Shown: in pieces, positions 16,510 through 25,366 of the stretch
How positions within the stretch are numbered: the first letter of the stretch is position 1
Layout: the number at the start of each line of letters is the position of its first letter
Assembly: GCF_000621545.1 (NCBI RefSeq)
Contig: NZ_JHYA01000003.1
Span: forward strand, 215,807 to 279,806
Source of the DNA: Anaerovibrio lipolyticus LB2005
GTDB lineage: Bacteria; Bacillota; Negativicutes; Selenomonadales; Selenomonadaceae
Direction of reading: 5' to 3'
Length of the DNA stretch: 64,000 bases
Made by a program: the position numbers and the translations under genes
Notes under the pieces: model-generated
Database searches by the model: none
Told to the model about the DNA's origin: nothing
The model's input: only the letters and a program-made list of their open reading frames with translations

Positions 16510-17850
16510 TTATTCCATTTCAGCATGATAGGCTTCCTTCATGTTATACATACGCTGGTCGGCAATTTCCCTCAGCTGCTGTGGATCTGTTCCGTCATCA
16601 GGGTAGAAGGCATAGCCTATACTGATGCTGACCATCATATTATTGGACCCGCTGACAATGGAGCGATTAAAGGCCTTGGTCATTTTAGCTGTTATGGTTT
16701 CATAGGCGCTCTTTTTTATGTCCTGATTTACCAGAATGGCAAATTCATCGCCGCCTAAGCGGTAAACATTGAATTCGCAGGCACCCTTCATCCTTAAGGC
16801 CACTTCCTTCAGCACATCATCCCCGGCTCTATGGCCATAGGTGTCATTAATGTGCTTGAACTTGTTTACATCAATATAGAAAATACCGTGTAGCTTGTTG
16901 GTGCGGACCAGAGTAGCCATATCCTCCTCAAAACAGCGGACATTGTAGAGTCCGGTCAGCTGATCCCTGAGGGAGATATTGGAAAACAGGGCTCTGTCCT
17001 CTGCCAAAAGCAGCACCATGTAGGTGAGCAGGGTGAGCAGCAGCACCAAAAACAGACCAAATAAGGCATAAGGAAGTAAAACAGAAGGGTGGATCCAGCC
17101 TTCCTCAGGGGCAATGGCCAATCTCCAGGATACCCCGGCAGCATCAAAATCCGCCACTACAGGGTCCTCCAGCATTCCTTTGGAGGAGGAGATAGGGCGC
17201 ATTTCTTCGTCGAAGGGGTTGGTTTTGTATAGGGTATAATCATAGCCAAAGGTTTTTAAGTTGTCGGTGGAAATCTGGAATACATCCGGCACCTTAATTA
17301 TGGCAATGGCGAAGCCCCAGAATTGTTTTATTCCGTTACTGTCACGGACGTATACAGGTTCCCGCAGCTCCATGCCGATTTCCTTGTGCTGGATTTCAAA
17401 AGGACCCTGGAGAGTCATGGTGCCTGTATTTTTACTGTAGGCAGCTAAGGAGCCGTAATGCTTTTCCTCAAAAAGGTTTATGAGATCACCCTCGTAGCCC
17501 TCCATAGGGTAAATGGAGGTTACAGTTCCCATAGGTGCCAGCTGGAGGCAGGAAATATATTTCCGGTCCTTCATAATGTGTCTGGCCACATTGTTGAAGT
17601 CTTCCATGGTTCCTTCAGCATTTTGCTGTAAAATGAGATTCATGGTTTCAGTAATGCCACAGCATTCGTTAATTGCGTATTTTATCTCGCTGACACGGTT
17701 TTGAATATTTTGTTTGGCCAGTGTCTGTTCCTGGGTGGTCTGCTGTCTCCAAATGCCGTTTATGACAAGGCTCAGTACCAGCATACTTAGCAGGAAAACT
17801 GCCGAGACAATGGTTATGCGGCTTGTTTTACTAACATTATTTATGTTCAT
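16510..17850 (-). CDS. CHASE-domain diguanylate cyclase
   Basis: 446 residues. Transmembrane helices at about 12-32 and 250-278 enclose a periplasmic CHASE-type sensor (VNGI..., YISCLQLAPMGTVTSIYPMEGYEGDLINLF is characteristic, with GPFEIQHKEIGMELREPVY). The cytosolic GGDEF domain has LRDQLTGLYNVRCFEED and GGDEF at 366-370, so it should synthesise cyclic di-GMP. CHASE domains bind small external ligands. It is divergent from an exported TPR protein across a 188-base gap. No phosphodiesterase is next to it; the EAL protein of this window lies at 53518. Confidence 0.88.
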   Translation of the reverse strand: MNINNVSKTSRITIVSAVFLLSMLVLSLVINGIWRQQTTQEQTLAKQNIQNRVSEIKYAINECCGITETMNLILQQNAEGTMEDFNNVARHIMKDRKYISCLQLAPMGTVTSIYPMEGYEGDLINLFEEKHYGSLAAYSKNTGTMTLQGPFEIQHKEIGMELREPVYVRDSNGIKQFWGFAIAIIKVPDVFQISTDNLKTFGYDYTLYKTNPFDEEMRPISSSKGMLEDPVVADFDAAGVSWRLAIAPEEGWIHPSVLLPYALFGLFLVLLLTLLTYMVLLLAEDRALFSNISLRDQLTGLYNVRCFEEDMATLVRTNKLHGIFYIDVNKFKHINDTYGHRAGDDVLKEVALRMKGACEFNVYRLGGDEFAILVNQDIKKSAYETITAKMTKAFNRSIVSGSNNMMVSISIGYAFYPDDGTDPQQLREIADQRMYNMKEAYHAEME

Positions 17851-18038
17851 GCCTTATCTCCTCAATAAATAAATCTTTTCTTAATTATAACGCAAATGTT
17901 CAATTTTTTCTTTATAATTGGAAAGAAAAATTTCCAATTAATGTATTTCTAATAAAGTTCTAATTGTGGGGAAAAGGGGCTGGTGGTAGAATGAAAGAGC
18001 ATTATTATAACTAGCATTATTATTAAAGAGAGGAATTT

Positions 18039-19469
18039 GTGAAATCCATTATGAGAAATCTTAATAAGTTAAGTAAGAATATAGGCAAAAAAATAGTTAA
18101 AAATATAAGTAAGAAAATGGGCAGAAAGGTTATAGCTCCTTTAATGGCAGCTGCCTTTTTGATGACGCCTGCCTTTGCTCTGGCGGCAGAGGATTTTAGT
18201 GGCCTTACAGATTCTCAGGTGTATGAGCTGGGAAATTCCTTTATGGAAAAGCGTGACTACGGACGTGCTATGGAGGCTTATAACCATGTGCTGAGTGAAA
18301 ACAGTGGGTGGGCTGTGGTATATACCAGCCGTGCCAGAACCAAATTCATACTTGGGGACAGGGAAGGGGCAGAGGCAGATCTGAACACTGCTCTCAGCTA
18401 CGATCCTAATCTTCCTGATGCCTACTATGTAAAGGGCAGCTTCCTCTATATGGAAAATGATTTTGCAGGAGCAGAGGAAAATTTCAATCACGCTTTGGAG
18501 CTGTATCCTGATTATGTGGATGCAATTACCATATTGGGAAAGCTGTATTTCGATACGGGGCGGGAAAATGAAGCGGTTAAGGCCATGAGTCTGGCCGTGG
18601 AGAAGGCCCCTTCTGCAGCGACCTATGTAAACCGGGCCATTATTTACTCTAAAATACCGGATGCCTCTGCGGCCAACCTTGATTACAACAAGGCCTTGGA
18701 GCTGGACCCAAATTGCGTGACGGCCTATTTGAACCGTGGCATGCTGTTTGTGGAGCAGGGGAAATTCACCGCGGCCCGTAGCGATTTTGACAGTGCCATT
18801 AAGGCGGATCCGAAAAATGCCAGTGCCTATATAAATAGAGGCTACTTGTCCATGGAGTCAAAGCAGTATGAGGATGCCATGGCAGATTTCAACAAGGCTG
18901 TTGAGCTACAGCCGGATAATGCCCTGGCTTACAATGCCAGAGGCCTGGCCAATCGCAAGGTAGGCAGCTCTGATGAGGCATTACGTGATTTTGACAAATG
19001 TATTGAGCTGGCTCCGGATTATGAGGTGGGGTACCAGTCACGGGCCATGCTTCACAGGGATATGGGAGAATATGATAAGGCCCTGCCGGATTTTGAAAAA
19101 ATAATTGAGCTAAATCCAGATAATCCTTTGGCACATTATGACAAGGGGTGTCTTTATTTGGAGATGCAGCAGCCGGATAAGGCTTTGGAGCTTTTCAACA
19201 AGGCCATCGAGCTGGACGGTGGAAATACATACCAGTTTATTATGAATAAGGCTGTGGCCGAAGCATATCTGGGACAAAATGAAGCCGCGGTGGCTGATTT
19301 TACAAAGGTTATTGATATGACTGGTAATTATGTAATGGCCTACCTTTATCGTGGGATTGTCTACAACACTATGGGTATGAAGGCTGAGGCCAAGGCGGAT
19401 ATTGACAAGGTGCTTATGCTGGAACCTGAAAATCAGCAGGCCAAGGAACTGATGAAAAAGCTTAAATGA
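18039..19469 (+). CDS. Exported TPR-repeat protein
   Basis: 476 residues from a GTG start at 18039 (GAGAGGA five bases upstream). After a lysine-rich N-terminus and a signal segment (APLMAAAFLMTPAFALAAE), the rest is about twelve tandem 34-residue TPR units (consensus A..DFNKAIELDPDNA.AY..RG). The TPR array should form a superhelical scaffold for protein contacts in the periplasm or at the outer membrane. No catalytic domain is visible. It is followed by a small membrane-protein gene. Confidence 0.8.
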   Translation: MKSIMRNLNKLSKNIGKKIVKNISKKMGRKVIAPLMAAAFLMTPAFALAAEDFSGLTDSQVYELGNSFMEKRDYGRAMEAYNHVLSENSGWAVVYTSRARTKFILGDREGAEADLNTALSYDPNLPDAYYVKGSFLYMENDFAGAEENFNHALELYPDYVDAITILGKLYFDTGRENEAVKAMSLAVEKAPSAATYVNRAIIYSKIPDASAANLDYNKALELDPNCVTAYLNRGMLFVEQGKFTAARSDFDSAIKADPKNASAYINRGYLSMESKQYEDAMADFNKAVELQPDNALAYNARGLANRKVGSSDEALRDFDKCIELAPDYEVGYQSRAMLHRDMGEYDKALPDFEKIIELNPDNPLAHYDKGCLYLEMQQPDKALELFNKAIELDGGNTYQFIMNKAVAEAYLGQNEAAVADFTKVIDMTGNYVMAYLYRGIVYNTMGMKAEAKADIDKVLMLEPENQQAKELMKKLK

Positions 19470-19576
19470 TATTTCTTAAATGACATTAATGGTGTGAATT
19501 TTTTAACTGGAAATGACGATATAGTATATGATATAATACCGATGTTATTTTTGGTATTGCTTGGAGGTTCACGTTG

Positions 19577-19834
19577 ATGGATCCAATTTATTTATCAATT
19601 ATTATTCTTGTGGCATCCCTGGTGGTCTTTTTCCTGATTTTCAAAGCCTACAGAGATGAAGGCAAGACGCCAATGTTTCACAGAAAGGCTGCTATTTTGT
19701 TTGGTGTTCTTACAGTGCTGAATGTTGCCGAAGCAATGGTGCGAGGTGGAGCTGACATCATGCTCATAGTTTGTACTGTACTAACCTCAGTGGCTGCTGC
19801 AGTGAATTGGCGTATATACAAGAAAGGGGAGTGA
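19577..19834 (+). CDS. Small three-helix membrane protein
   Basis: 85 residues from ATG 19577 (GGAGG nine bases upstream; TTG 19574 also possible). There are three hydrophobic helices: SIIILVASLVVFFLIF, AAILFGVLTVLNVAEAM and IMLIVCTVLTSVAAAV. A short basic loop (RDEGKTPMFHRK) lies between the first two. The family is not recognised. It lies five bases before the YjfB-like gene and is probably co-transcribed with it. Confidence 0.6.
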   Translation: MDPIYLSIIILVASLVVFFLIFKAYRDEGKTPMFHRKAAILFGVLTVLNVAEAMVRGGADIMLIVCTVLTSVAAAVNWRIYKKGE

Positions 19835-19839
19835 ATCCT

Positions 19840-20034
19840 ATGGATATAATGAGCATTGCTTCTATGTCAGTAGAAATGCATCAGCAAGAGGATGCAATGA
19901 ATATTGGCACAGCTGTAATGAAAATGGCCATGGATACCCAGACTGAAATGATGGATGGAATGCTGGATGCAATGGGTGCTGCTGAAGTGGCAGCTATGAC
20001 CGGCGTTGGTCAGAACATTGATATCATGGCATAA
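19840..20034 (+). CDS. YjfB-like putative motility protein
   Basis: 64 residues from ATG 19840, preceded by AAGGGGAGTG. The MDIMSIASMSVEMHQQ start and the VMKMAMDTQTEMMDGMLDAM core match the YjfB family of small Firmicute proteins associated with flagellar regulons. It is methionine-rich and helical. The function of the family is not established. A strong terminator follows. Confidence 0.65.
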   Translation: MDIMSIASMSVEMHQQEDAMNIGTAVMKMAMDTQTEMMDGMLDAMGAAEVAAMTGVGQNIDIMA

Positions 20035-20054
20035 GACTGCCATAAGGTGAAAAG

Positions 20055-20086
20055 TCCACTACCTACCTATTAGGTGGTGGATTTTT
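20055..20086 (+). terminator. Terminator after the YjfB-like gene
   Basis: TCCAC-ACCT and AGGT-GTGGA arms around a CCTATT loop, then TTTTTT. Confidence 0.85.
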
Positions 20087-20243
20087 TATGGCGAATATTA
20101 GCAAATTAGCCAGATATTGCTTGCTATATAGGGTTATTTAATGGCAAAATAATAGGGTATCTGGGAAATTATAACGGATAAAATAAAACTATACTATTTT
20201 TGATAGGTTTTAAACGCCGGTCAGTATAGAAAAAGGAGTTATT

Positions 20244-20759
20244 ATGAGTACAAAAAAGACGGTGTTTGCGGGATTTTTTGTGGCATTAGGTGTGCTTTTG
20301 CCCATAGCTTTTCATGCTTTTGGGCCCGTGGCCAGGATTTTATCCCCCATGCATATTCCCGTGTTTTTGGGTGGTCTGATTTTAGGCCCTGTATATGGAC
20401 TTATCATAGGTGTGGTTACACCAATTATCAGCAGCTTTTTGACGGGGATGCCTCCATTGATGCCTATGCTGCCAATGATGGTGGCAGAGCTGGGAGTGTA
20501 CGGCCTGGTTTCCGGGCTTTTGAGCCGTAAGCTGAATCCATGGCTGGCCATGCTGGGGGCCATTATCTGCGGTCGTGCTATGATTGTATTGGTTTTGCTG
20601 TTATTTGGGGAAATGCTGCAGATTAAGGCAGAGCCAATAGCTTATGTGTGGGGCGGTATTGCAGCAGGAGCACCTGGTATTTTGATACAGCTTTTGCTGA
20701 TTCCGTTTATCGTAAAGCAGTTGAAAATGGCCTTTTCTCACCATGAGTTATTTAAATAG
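20244..20759 (+). CDS. ECF transporter substrate-binding (S) component
   Basis: 171 residues, almost entirely hydrophobic, with about five to six helices. The pattern SPMHIPVFLGGLILGPVYGLIIGVVTPIISSFLTGMPPLMPMLPMMVAELGVYG is typical of energy-coupling-factor S subunits for vitamins or similar micronutrients. S components of the group II type use a shared EcfA/EcfT module encoded elsewhere, and none is in this window. A TonB-dependent receptor gene starts 46 bases downstream, suggesting an outer-to-inner membrane import route for one substrate. The substrate is not identifiable from sequence. The 160 bases upstream show no riboswitch that I recognise. Confidence 0.8.
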   Translation: MSTKKTVFAGFFVALGVLLPIAFHAFGPVARILSPMHIPVFLGGLILGPVYGLIIGVVTPIISSFLTGMPPLMPMLPMMVAELGVYGLVSGLLSRKLNPWLAMLGAIICGRAMIVLVLLLFGEMLQIKAEPIAYVWGGIAAGAPGILIQLLLIPFIVKQLKMAFSHHELFK

Positions 20760-20805
20760 GAAATAATTGCATTTTAGAAATGATGCAACTTGAAGGAGCA
20801 AGGAA

Positions 20806-22830
20806 ATGAGCAAGTGGAAGATTTTAAGTGGGTTGTTGTGCCTTAGTCTGGTTACTGGCAGTGCATTTGCCGCGGAGGTAGCGAATTACGGCGATGAAGA
20901 AGTGGTGGTATATGGTGATGAGACGACTGATAATCATGTGGATACCATCATAGATTTGAAGGATTATAAGGGCGAGGTTAAATCAGTGCCTGAGCTGCTG
21001 CGTGGTACAGCGGGCATTCAGATTCAGGAAAGGCCTGTAGGTGGTGCCGAGGACCAGAGTGTTAAGCTCCGTGGCCATGACAGCCGTCGTTTTCTTGTAT
21101 TGGTGGATGGTGTACCCCAGAAAAATTCCGGTGTAATGGGCGGCAGCTATTTCAGCTGGGACGCCATGCCAATGGATATGATTGAGAAAATTGAGATTAT
21201 TAAGGGTGCTAAGTCCTTTAAGTACGGCCAGACCGATGGCGGTGTAATCAATATTATCACCAAGCGCACCAACGGTGGACAGCTGAAGTTTGCCATTGGC
21301 AGCAGAAGACTTCGCCAGACAGCCTTCAACTATAAGGGCTCTGCTGAAAATCTTGATTTTGGCATTAACTATTTCTTTGAATCCCAGGATGCTTACCTCA
21401 GAAATGCTGATTATGGCAACAAGCTCTTTGGCTTGAGTCTGGGATACCATTTCAGCAAAACTGACACCTTAAAGGTGAATTTCCAGCATAACCGCACCCA
21501 TGTGGGCCGTGTGGTTCAGAATATTCCAGGACAGCCGGGATATAATCCTTATTATCCTACTACTCTCTTTAATGATGCCTTTGGTAATGACAATGGCGCA
21601 GCTCCAAAAGATGGTAGCCATACCATTGCTACTGGTAACCGTTTTGATATTTCTTATGAGTCTAAGAGAGATAGCGGTAGTGACCTACTTACCTACTGGA
21701 AAAATAACGAGGACCTCCACGAGGTAAAAATAGCAGGTGCTGATTCCTACGATCGCCATAATTCCAGTGACAAGTCTTCCGGTTATATTTATCGTGGTAC
21801 CCAGGTGCTGGATGACAAGCACGAGCTGGCCTTTGGCGGTGAGTACACCCGCCTCCGTTATGGCTATGGTTGGTATAACGGTAATAAGGGTTCGGGCAAT
21901 GACCTTTATCCTTCCCAAAAGGCTGATGTTTGGGGCCTCTATGTGGGAGACACCTGGACCATGGACAAGCGCTGGACCTTGGAATATGGCCTTCGTTATG
22001 ATACCATGCGGGCTGATCGGGATGATGCCAGAGCCACAGCCGTAAAATCCTACAGTGATAGTGGGTTTTCTCCAAAGCTGACTGCCACTGTGAAAAATGA
22101 TGAAAAGACCACTACCAGCTTTTCCATTAATCGCATTTGGCGCAGCCCTTCCATGGCGGAGTTCTATTGGTATTATCAGGGTATGCAACTTCCACCTGCT
22201 ATGGGGAACCATAATAAGGATGCAGAATTGCGCCCGGAAAAGGGTTGGGGCTATGATTTGTCTGTGGCCCACAGCTTCAGTGACAAGTACGATACCAAGG
22301 TGTCCTTGTACTATCAGAATTTCAGCTCCTTTATTAACTTTCTCCACACTAAGCCATTCAATGTTTATATGCTGAATGGAGTGAAGGTTTGGGGCTTTGA
22401 GTGGGAAAACAGCTATAAATTTGACGATTATTCCTCTGTTTATCTCAACTACACTAACCAGCATACTTCAAAGGATGGGACCAAGAACTATGATAAGGTA
22501 GCTTTATCTGACGAGCTGGATTATCGTCCTCGCCACATGCTTTCCCTGGGCTATAAATTCCATAGGGACAGCTGGACCTTCCAGTATGATATGAACTATG
22601 TGGGCAGCCAGAAGGCTGTTGCCGGTTATCCGTCAGCTGCTCCAATGGAGACCAAGGTGGCAGAGCTGGGAGGCTATGCTGTACACAATATTTCTATTAC
22701 AAAAGAATTTGATAAGCAGACAAGCGCCAACTTTACGGTGTATAATCTATTTGATAAAGACTACAGCGAAATCTATGGCTATCCAATGGAGGGCCGCACC
22801 TATGTGCTGAGCTGCAGCTATAATTTCTAA
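20806..22830 (+). CDS. TonB-dependent outer-membrane receptor
   Basis: 674 residues. A signal peptide (MSKWKILSGLLCLSLVTGSAFA) is followed by a TonB-box-like EEVVVYG, a plug domain (about 45-155: LLRGTAGIQIQERPVGG, RFLVLVDGVPQ, EKIEIIKGAKSFKYG, GGVINIITKR) and a 22-strand barrel with the terminal phenylalanine (LSCSYNF). It imports a scarce compound across the outer membrane. The ECF S-component directly upstream suggests a vitamin-like or metal-chelate substrate. A small inverted repeat, TTGCAT-N10-ATGCAA (20767-20788), lies between the two genes and could modulate their ratio. Presence of this gene indicates a diderm host. Confidence 0.9.
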   Translation: MSKWKILSGLLCLSLVTGSAFAAEVANYGDEEVVVYGDETTDNHVDTIIDLKDYKGEVKSVPELLRGTAGIQIQERPVGGAEDQSVKLRGHDSRRFLVLVDGVPQKNSGVMGGSYFSWDAMPMDMIEKIEIIKGAKSFKYGQTDGGVINIITKRTNGGQLKFAIGSRRLRQTAFNYKGSAENLDFGINYFFESQDAYLRNADYGNKLFGLSLGYHFSKTDTLKVNFQHNRTHVGRVVQNIPGQPGYNPYYPTTLFNDAFGNDNGAAPKDGSHTIATGNRFDISYESKRDSGSDLLTYWKNNEDLHEVKIAGADSYDRHNSSDKSSGYIYRGTQVLDDKHELAFGGEYTRLRYGYGWYNGNKGSGNDLYPSQKADVWGLYVGDTWTMDKRWTLEYGLRYDTMRADRDDARATAVKSYSDSGFSPKLTATVKNDEKTTTSFSINRIWRSPSMAEFYWYYQGMQLPPAMGNHNKDAELRPEKGWGYDLSVAHSFSDKYDTKVSLYYQNFSSFINFLHTKPFNVYMLNGVKVWGFEWENSYKFDDYSSVYLNYTNQHTSKDGTKNYDKVALSDELDYRPRHMLSLGYKFHRDSWTFQYDMNYVGSQKAVAGYPSAAPMETKVAELGGYAVHNISITKEFDKQTSANFTVYNLFDKDYSEIYGYPMEGRTYVLSCSYNF

Positions 22831-22867
22831 ATTTGAATATGGGATTCCTTGGGAGGCTTTTTTACGC

Positions 22868-23785
22868 ATGAAAAACTTTATGAGAAAGTATCATGTAAAG
22901 AGAAATATTTTAAAGTACGCTTTGATTGTTCTGGGCTGTTTTATCGCCAGTGTGGGCATCAATGCCTGTTATGTGCCGGCGCACCTTTTGACAGGAGGCG
23001 TTACGGGTATTTCCATGATTATGCTGTTCTCCTTTGGTTTTCCTCTGGGTATACAGTCCCTTCTATATAATATCCCACTTTTGATAGCCGCCTATTTTTT
23101 CTTGGGGAAACGCTATCTTATGGATGTTTTTGTGGGAACCATGGTGTTTTCCTTCTGTCTGGACCTTACAAAATTTATGAATGACTTCCATCTGGTGCCT
23201 GATCATATGCTGTCTGCGATTTTTGGAGGCGTTTTGTGTGGTATCGGATATGGTATTGTCTTTAGAAATAATGCCAGTACCGGTGGCTTTGATATTATCG
23301 GTGCCATTGTGAAGAAATACTATTCCTTCGATATGGGTGTGGTGATTTTTTCCTTTAACTGCATGCTGATGGTGGTGGCTGGAGCCCTCTTTGGCGTTAC
23401 CCAGGCTATGTTCACCCTTATTGGTATGTTTGTGGCAGCCAATATAACAGATAAGGTTATTGCTGGTATTAACCACAGAAAGGCCATTCTTATCGTGTCC
23501 AACAAGTCCAGGGAAATTGCTGATGGTATTATCTATGAAGTTGGTAGGGGAGTTACCTTTATCCACGGTCAGGGCGCTTATAGTCAGGCCGAGCGGGATA
23601 TTGTCTTTGTGGTGGTGAAAACTACCCAGATTGCCAAGATAAAAGCCATTGTAAATACGGTGGACAGAGCTGCCTTTATGCTGATTGTTTCCGCCAATGA
23701 GGTGCTGGGCAGAGGCTTTAGCCTGCCTGGTATCGAGCTGGATAAGCTGCGTCAGGGCAGAACACCTGTGGAGACAGATGACTAA
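22868..23785 (+). CDS. YitT-family membrane protein (copy 1)
   Basis: 305 residues. Five to six N-terminal transmembrane helices of the DUF161/YitT type (VGINACYVPAHLLTGGVTGISMIMLF, GIGYGIVFRNNASTGGFDIIG) are followed by a cytosolic DUF2179 domain (about 220-295; GRGVTFIHGQGAYSQAERDIVFVVV). The family is widespread in Firmicutes, and its function is unsettled. A paralogue with the same architecture lies at 36005-36898. ATG 22868 is preceded by GGGAGG. Confidence 0.85.
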   Translation: MKNFMRKYHVKRNILKYALIVLGCFIASVGINACYVPAHLLTGGVTGISMIMLFSFGFPLGIQSLLYNIPLLIAAYFFLGKRYLMDVFVGTMVFSFCLDLTKFMNDFHLVPDHMLSAIFGGVLCGIGYGIVFRNNASTGGFDIIGAIVKKYYSFDMGVVIFSFNCMLMVVAGALFGVTQAMFTLIGMFVAANITDKVIAGINHRKAILIVSNKSREIADGIIYEVGRGVTFIHGQGAYSQAERDIVFVVVKTTQIAKIKAIVNTVDRAAFMLIVSANEVLGRGFSLPGIELDKLRQGRTPVETDD

Positions 23786-23877
23786 TATGGCGGTTTTTGG
23801 TTTACAACTTTACACATATTTGCTATAGTTATGGGTAGAGTTTGTTAAATGAGACTCGTTTAGTAGGAGGTTTAAGT

Positions 23878-24288
23878 ATGCTACAACAGATTTCTCTTTT
23901 CACGGAAAACAAGCAGGGGGGATTGGTAAAGATTACCTCTGTTCTCGCCAAGTCAAATATAAACATTTATACCATGCTGGCTAATGACAGTGCTGAGTTT
24001 GGTATTATCCGCCTTATAGTGGACAGACCTGATGAGGCCATCAAGGCCCTGAAGGATGCCGGTTACCAGTGCCGTCTGGACAAGGTTATTGCAGTAACCA
24101 TGGAGGATGTGCCGGGGTATCTGGACAAGATTTTGTCCTCCGTGGATGGAGCAAATATTGATATCTGTTACCTCTACATTTCCTTTGACCGTTCCACCGG
24201 CAAGCCAGTGGCCGTATTTAAAACCAACGAGCCGGAAACAGCCACCTTCCTTTTGGGCAAGGGCTTCAATCTGGTGGAAACCTTTTAA
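23878..24288 (+). CDS. Tandem ACT-domain protein
   Basis: 136 residues from ATG 23878, with TAGGAGG seven bases upstream. There are two ACT domains in tandem (about 2-65 and 70-135): ISLFTENKQGGLVKITSVLAKSNINI then VIAVTMEDVPGYLDKILSSVDGANIDI. There is no catalytic domain, so it is likely an amino-acid-binding regulator. The arylacetate operon iorAB-paaK, which in related genomes is often linked to such ACT proteins, lies far away at 59.8 kb. A terminator follows. Confidence 0.8.
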   Translation: MLQQISLFTENKQGGLVKITSVLAKSNINIYTMLANDSAEFGIIRLIVDRPDEAIKALKDAGYQCRLDKVIAVTMEDVPGYLDKILSSVDGANIDICYLYISFDRSTGKPVAVFKTNEPETATFLLGKGFNLVETF

Positions 24289-24328
24289 TTTTTTATGTGT
24301 AGGTTTTAAAAAAACTATATGAAGTAAC

Positions 24329-24365
24329 AAAAAAGCAGAGTCATGGTTATTGGCTCTGCTTTTCT
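24329..24365 (+). terminator. Terminator after the ACT protein gene
   Basis: AAAAGCAGAG and CTCTGCTTTT arms with a 14-base loop, and T residues following. Confidence 0.85.
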
Positions 24366-24381
24366 TAAAAGAGGTGAAATA

Positions 24382-25170
24382 ATGTCAGTTGAAATAATAC
24401 AGGGTCTCCTGATTCCATTTTTGGGCACAAGTCTGGGAGCAGGCTGTGTATTTTTTATGAAGGAACAGCTAAATCCTCTGGTGCAGCGGGGCTTGCTGGG
24501 ATTTGCGGCGGGTATAATGGTGGCAGCTTCTGTGTGGAGCCTCTTGATTCCTTCCATGGAGCAGGCCATTGACAGCTGGGGAGATGTGCTAAGCTGTATT
24601 CCTGCTGTAACGGGCTTTTGGGCGGGAATACTGTTTCTGTTGCTGTTGGACTATCTGATTCCCCATCAGCATTTAAACAGCGACGAAAGTGAGGGCATGA
24701 AATGCAAGGCTGCCAAATCTACAATGATGGTGCTGGCAGTGGTTCTTCATAACATTCCTGAGGGCATGGCAGTAGGCGTTTTATATGCAAGCTGGTACAA
24801 CGGGGCAGCTGACATCACCTTGGGGGCGGCTATAGCCCTGTCTGTGGGTATTGCCATCCAAAATTTCCCCGAAGGAGCCATTATCTCCATGCCACTTAGG
24901 GCAGAGGGGCTGTCAAAGGCCAGAGCCTTTGTATACGGTGTTCTTTCCGGTGTGGTGGAGCCAGTGGGAGCTGCCTTGACAATTATATTTGCCAGTATCA
25001 TTATCCCGGTGTTGCCATTTTTGCTGAGCTTTGCCGCCGGGGCTATGCTGTATGTGGTGGTGGAGGAAATAATCCCCGAAATGTCCGAGGGTGAACACTC
25101 CAACATAGGTACCATCATGTTCGCCGTAGGCTTTTCACTGATGATGGTTCTGGATACCACTTTGGGATAA
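24382..25170 (+). CDS. ZIP-family metal transporter
   Basis: 262 residues from ATG 24382, with GAGGTGA upstream. About eight transmembrane helices carry the ZIP signature motifs VVLHNIPEGMAVGV (helix 4) and IAIQNFPEGAIISMPLR (helix 5), whose H, N, P and E residues form the metal path. It is close to the ZupT/GufA group and should import Zn or another divalent metal into the cytosol. It is preceded directly by the terminator of the ACT gene, so it is a separate unit. Confidence 0.87.
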   Translation: MSVEIIQGLLIPFLGTSLGAGCVFFMKEQLNPLVQRGLLGFAAGIMVAASVWSLLIPSMEQAIDSWGDVLSCIPAVTGFWAGILFLLLLDYLIPHQHLNSDESEGMKCKAAKSTMMVLAVVLHNIPEGMAVGVLYASWYNGAADITLGAAIALSVGIAIQNFPEGAIISMPLRAEGLSKARAFVYGVLSGVVEPVGAALTIIFASIIIPVLPFLLSFAAGAMLYVVVEEIIPEMSEGEHSNIGTIMFAVGFSLMMVLDTTLG

Positions 25171-25366
25171 AGTAGAAATCCACATTATGGATTCTTGCAT
25201 TTATTTGTAGATTATATGCGAATTCAAAACAATATAAAGTATATTACTAAAATTTCATTGAAAAATTAGGAAAGCTGTAATATACTTATATATGCATAAT
25301 GATGATATTGAGGATGCGCATCAATAATTGGTTATGCTATAATCTAAACAAGAATGAGGTGCAAGT

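Noticed and set aside
20090..20243. A cobalamin or other vitamin riboswitch before the ECF S-component gene
   Set aside because: Expected for such genes, but no conserved riboswitch core string could be found in the 154 bases.
21685..22464. A 259-codon open frame antisense to the TonB receptor
   Set aside because: It is a shadow of the receptor's codon bias, with isoleucine-rich low-information sequence and no ribosome site.
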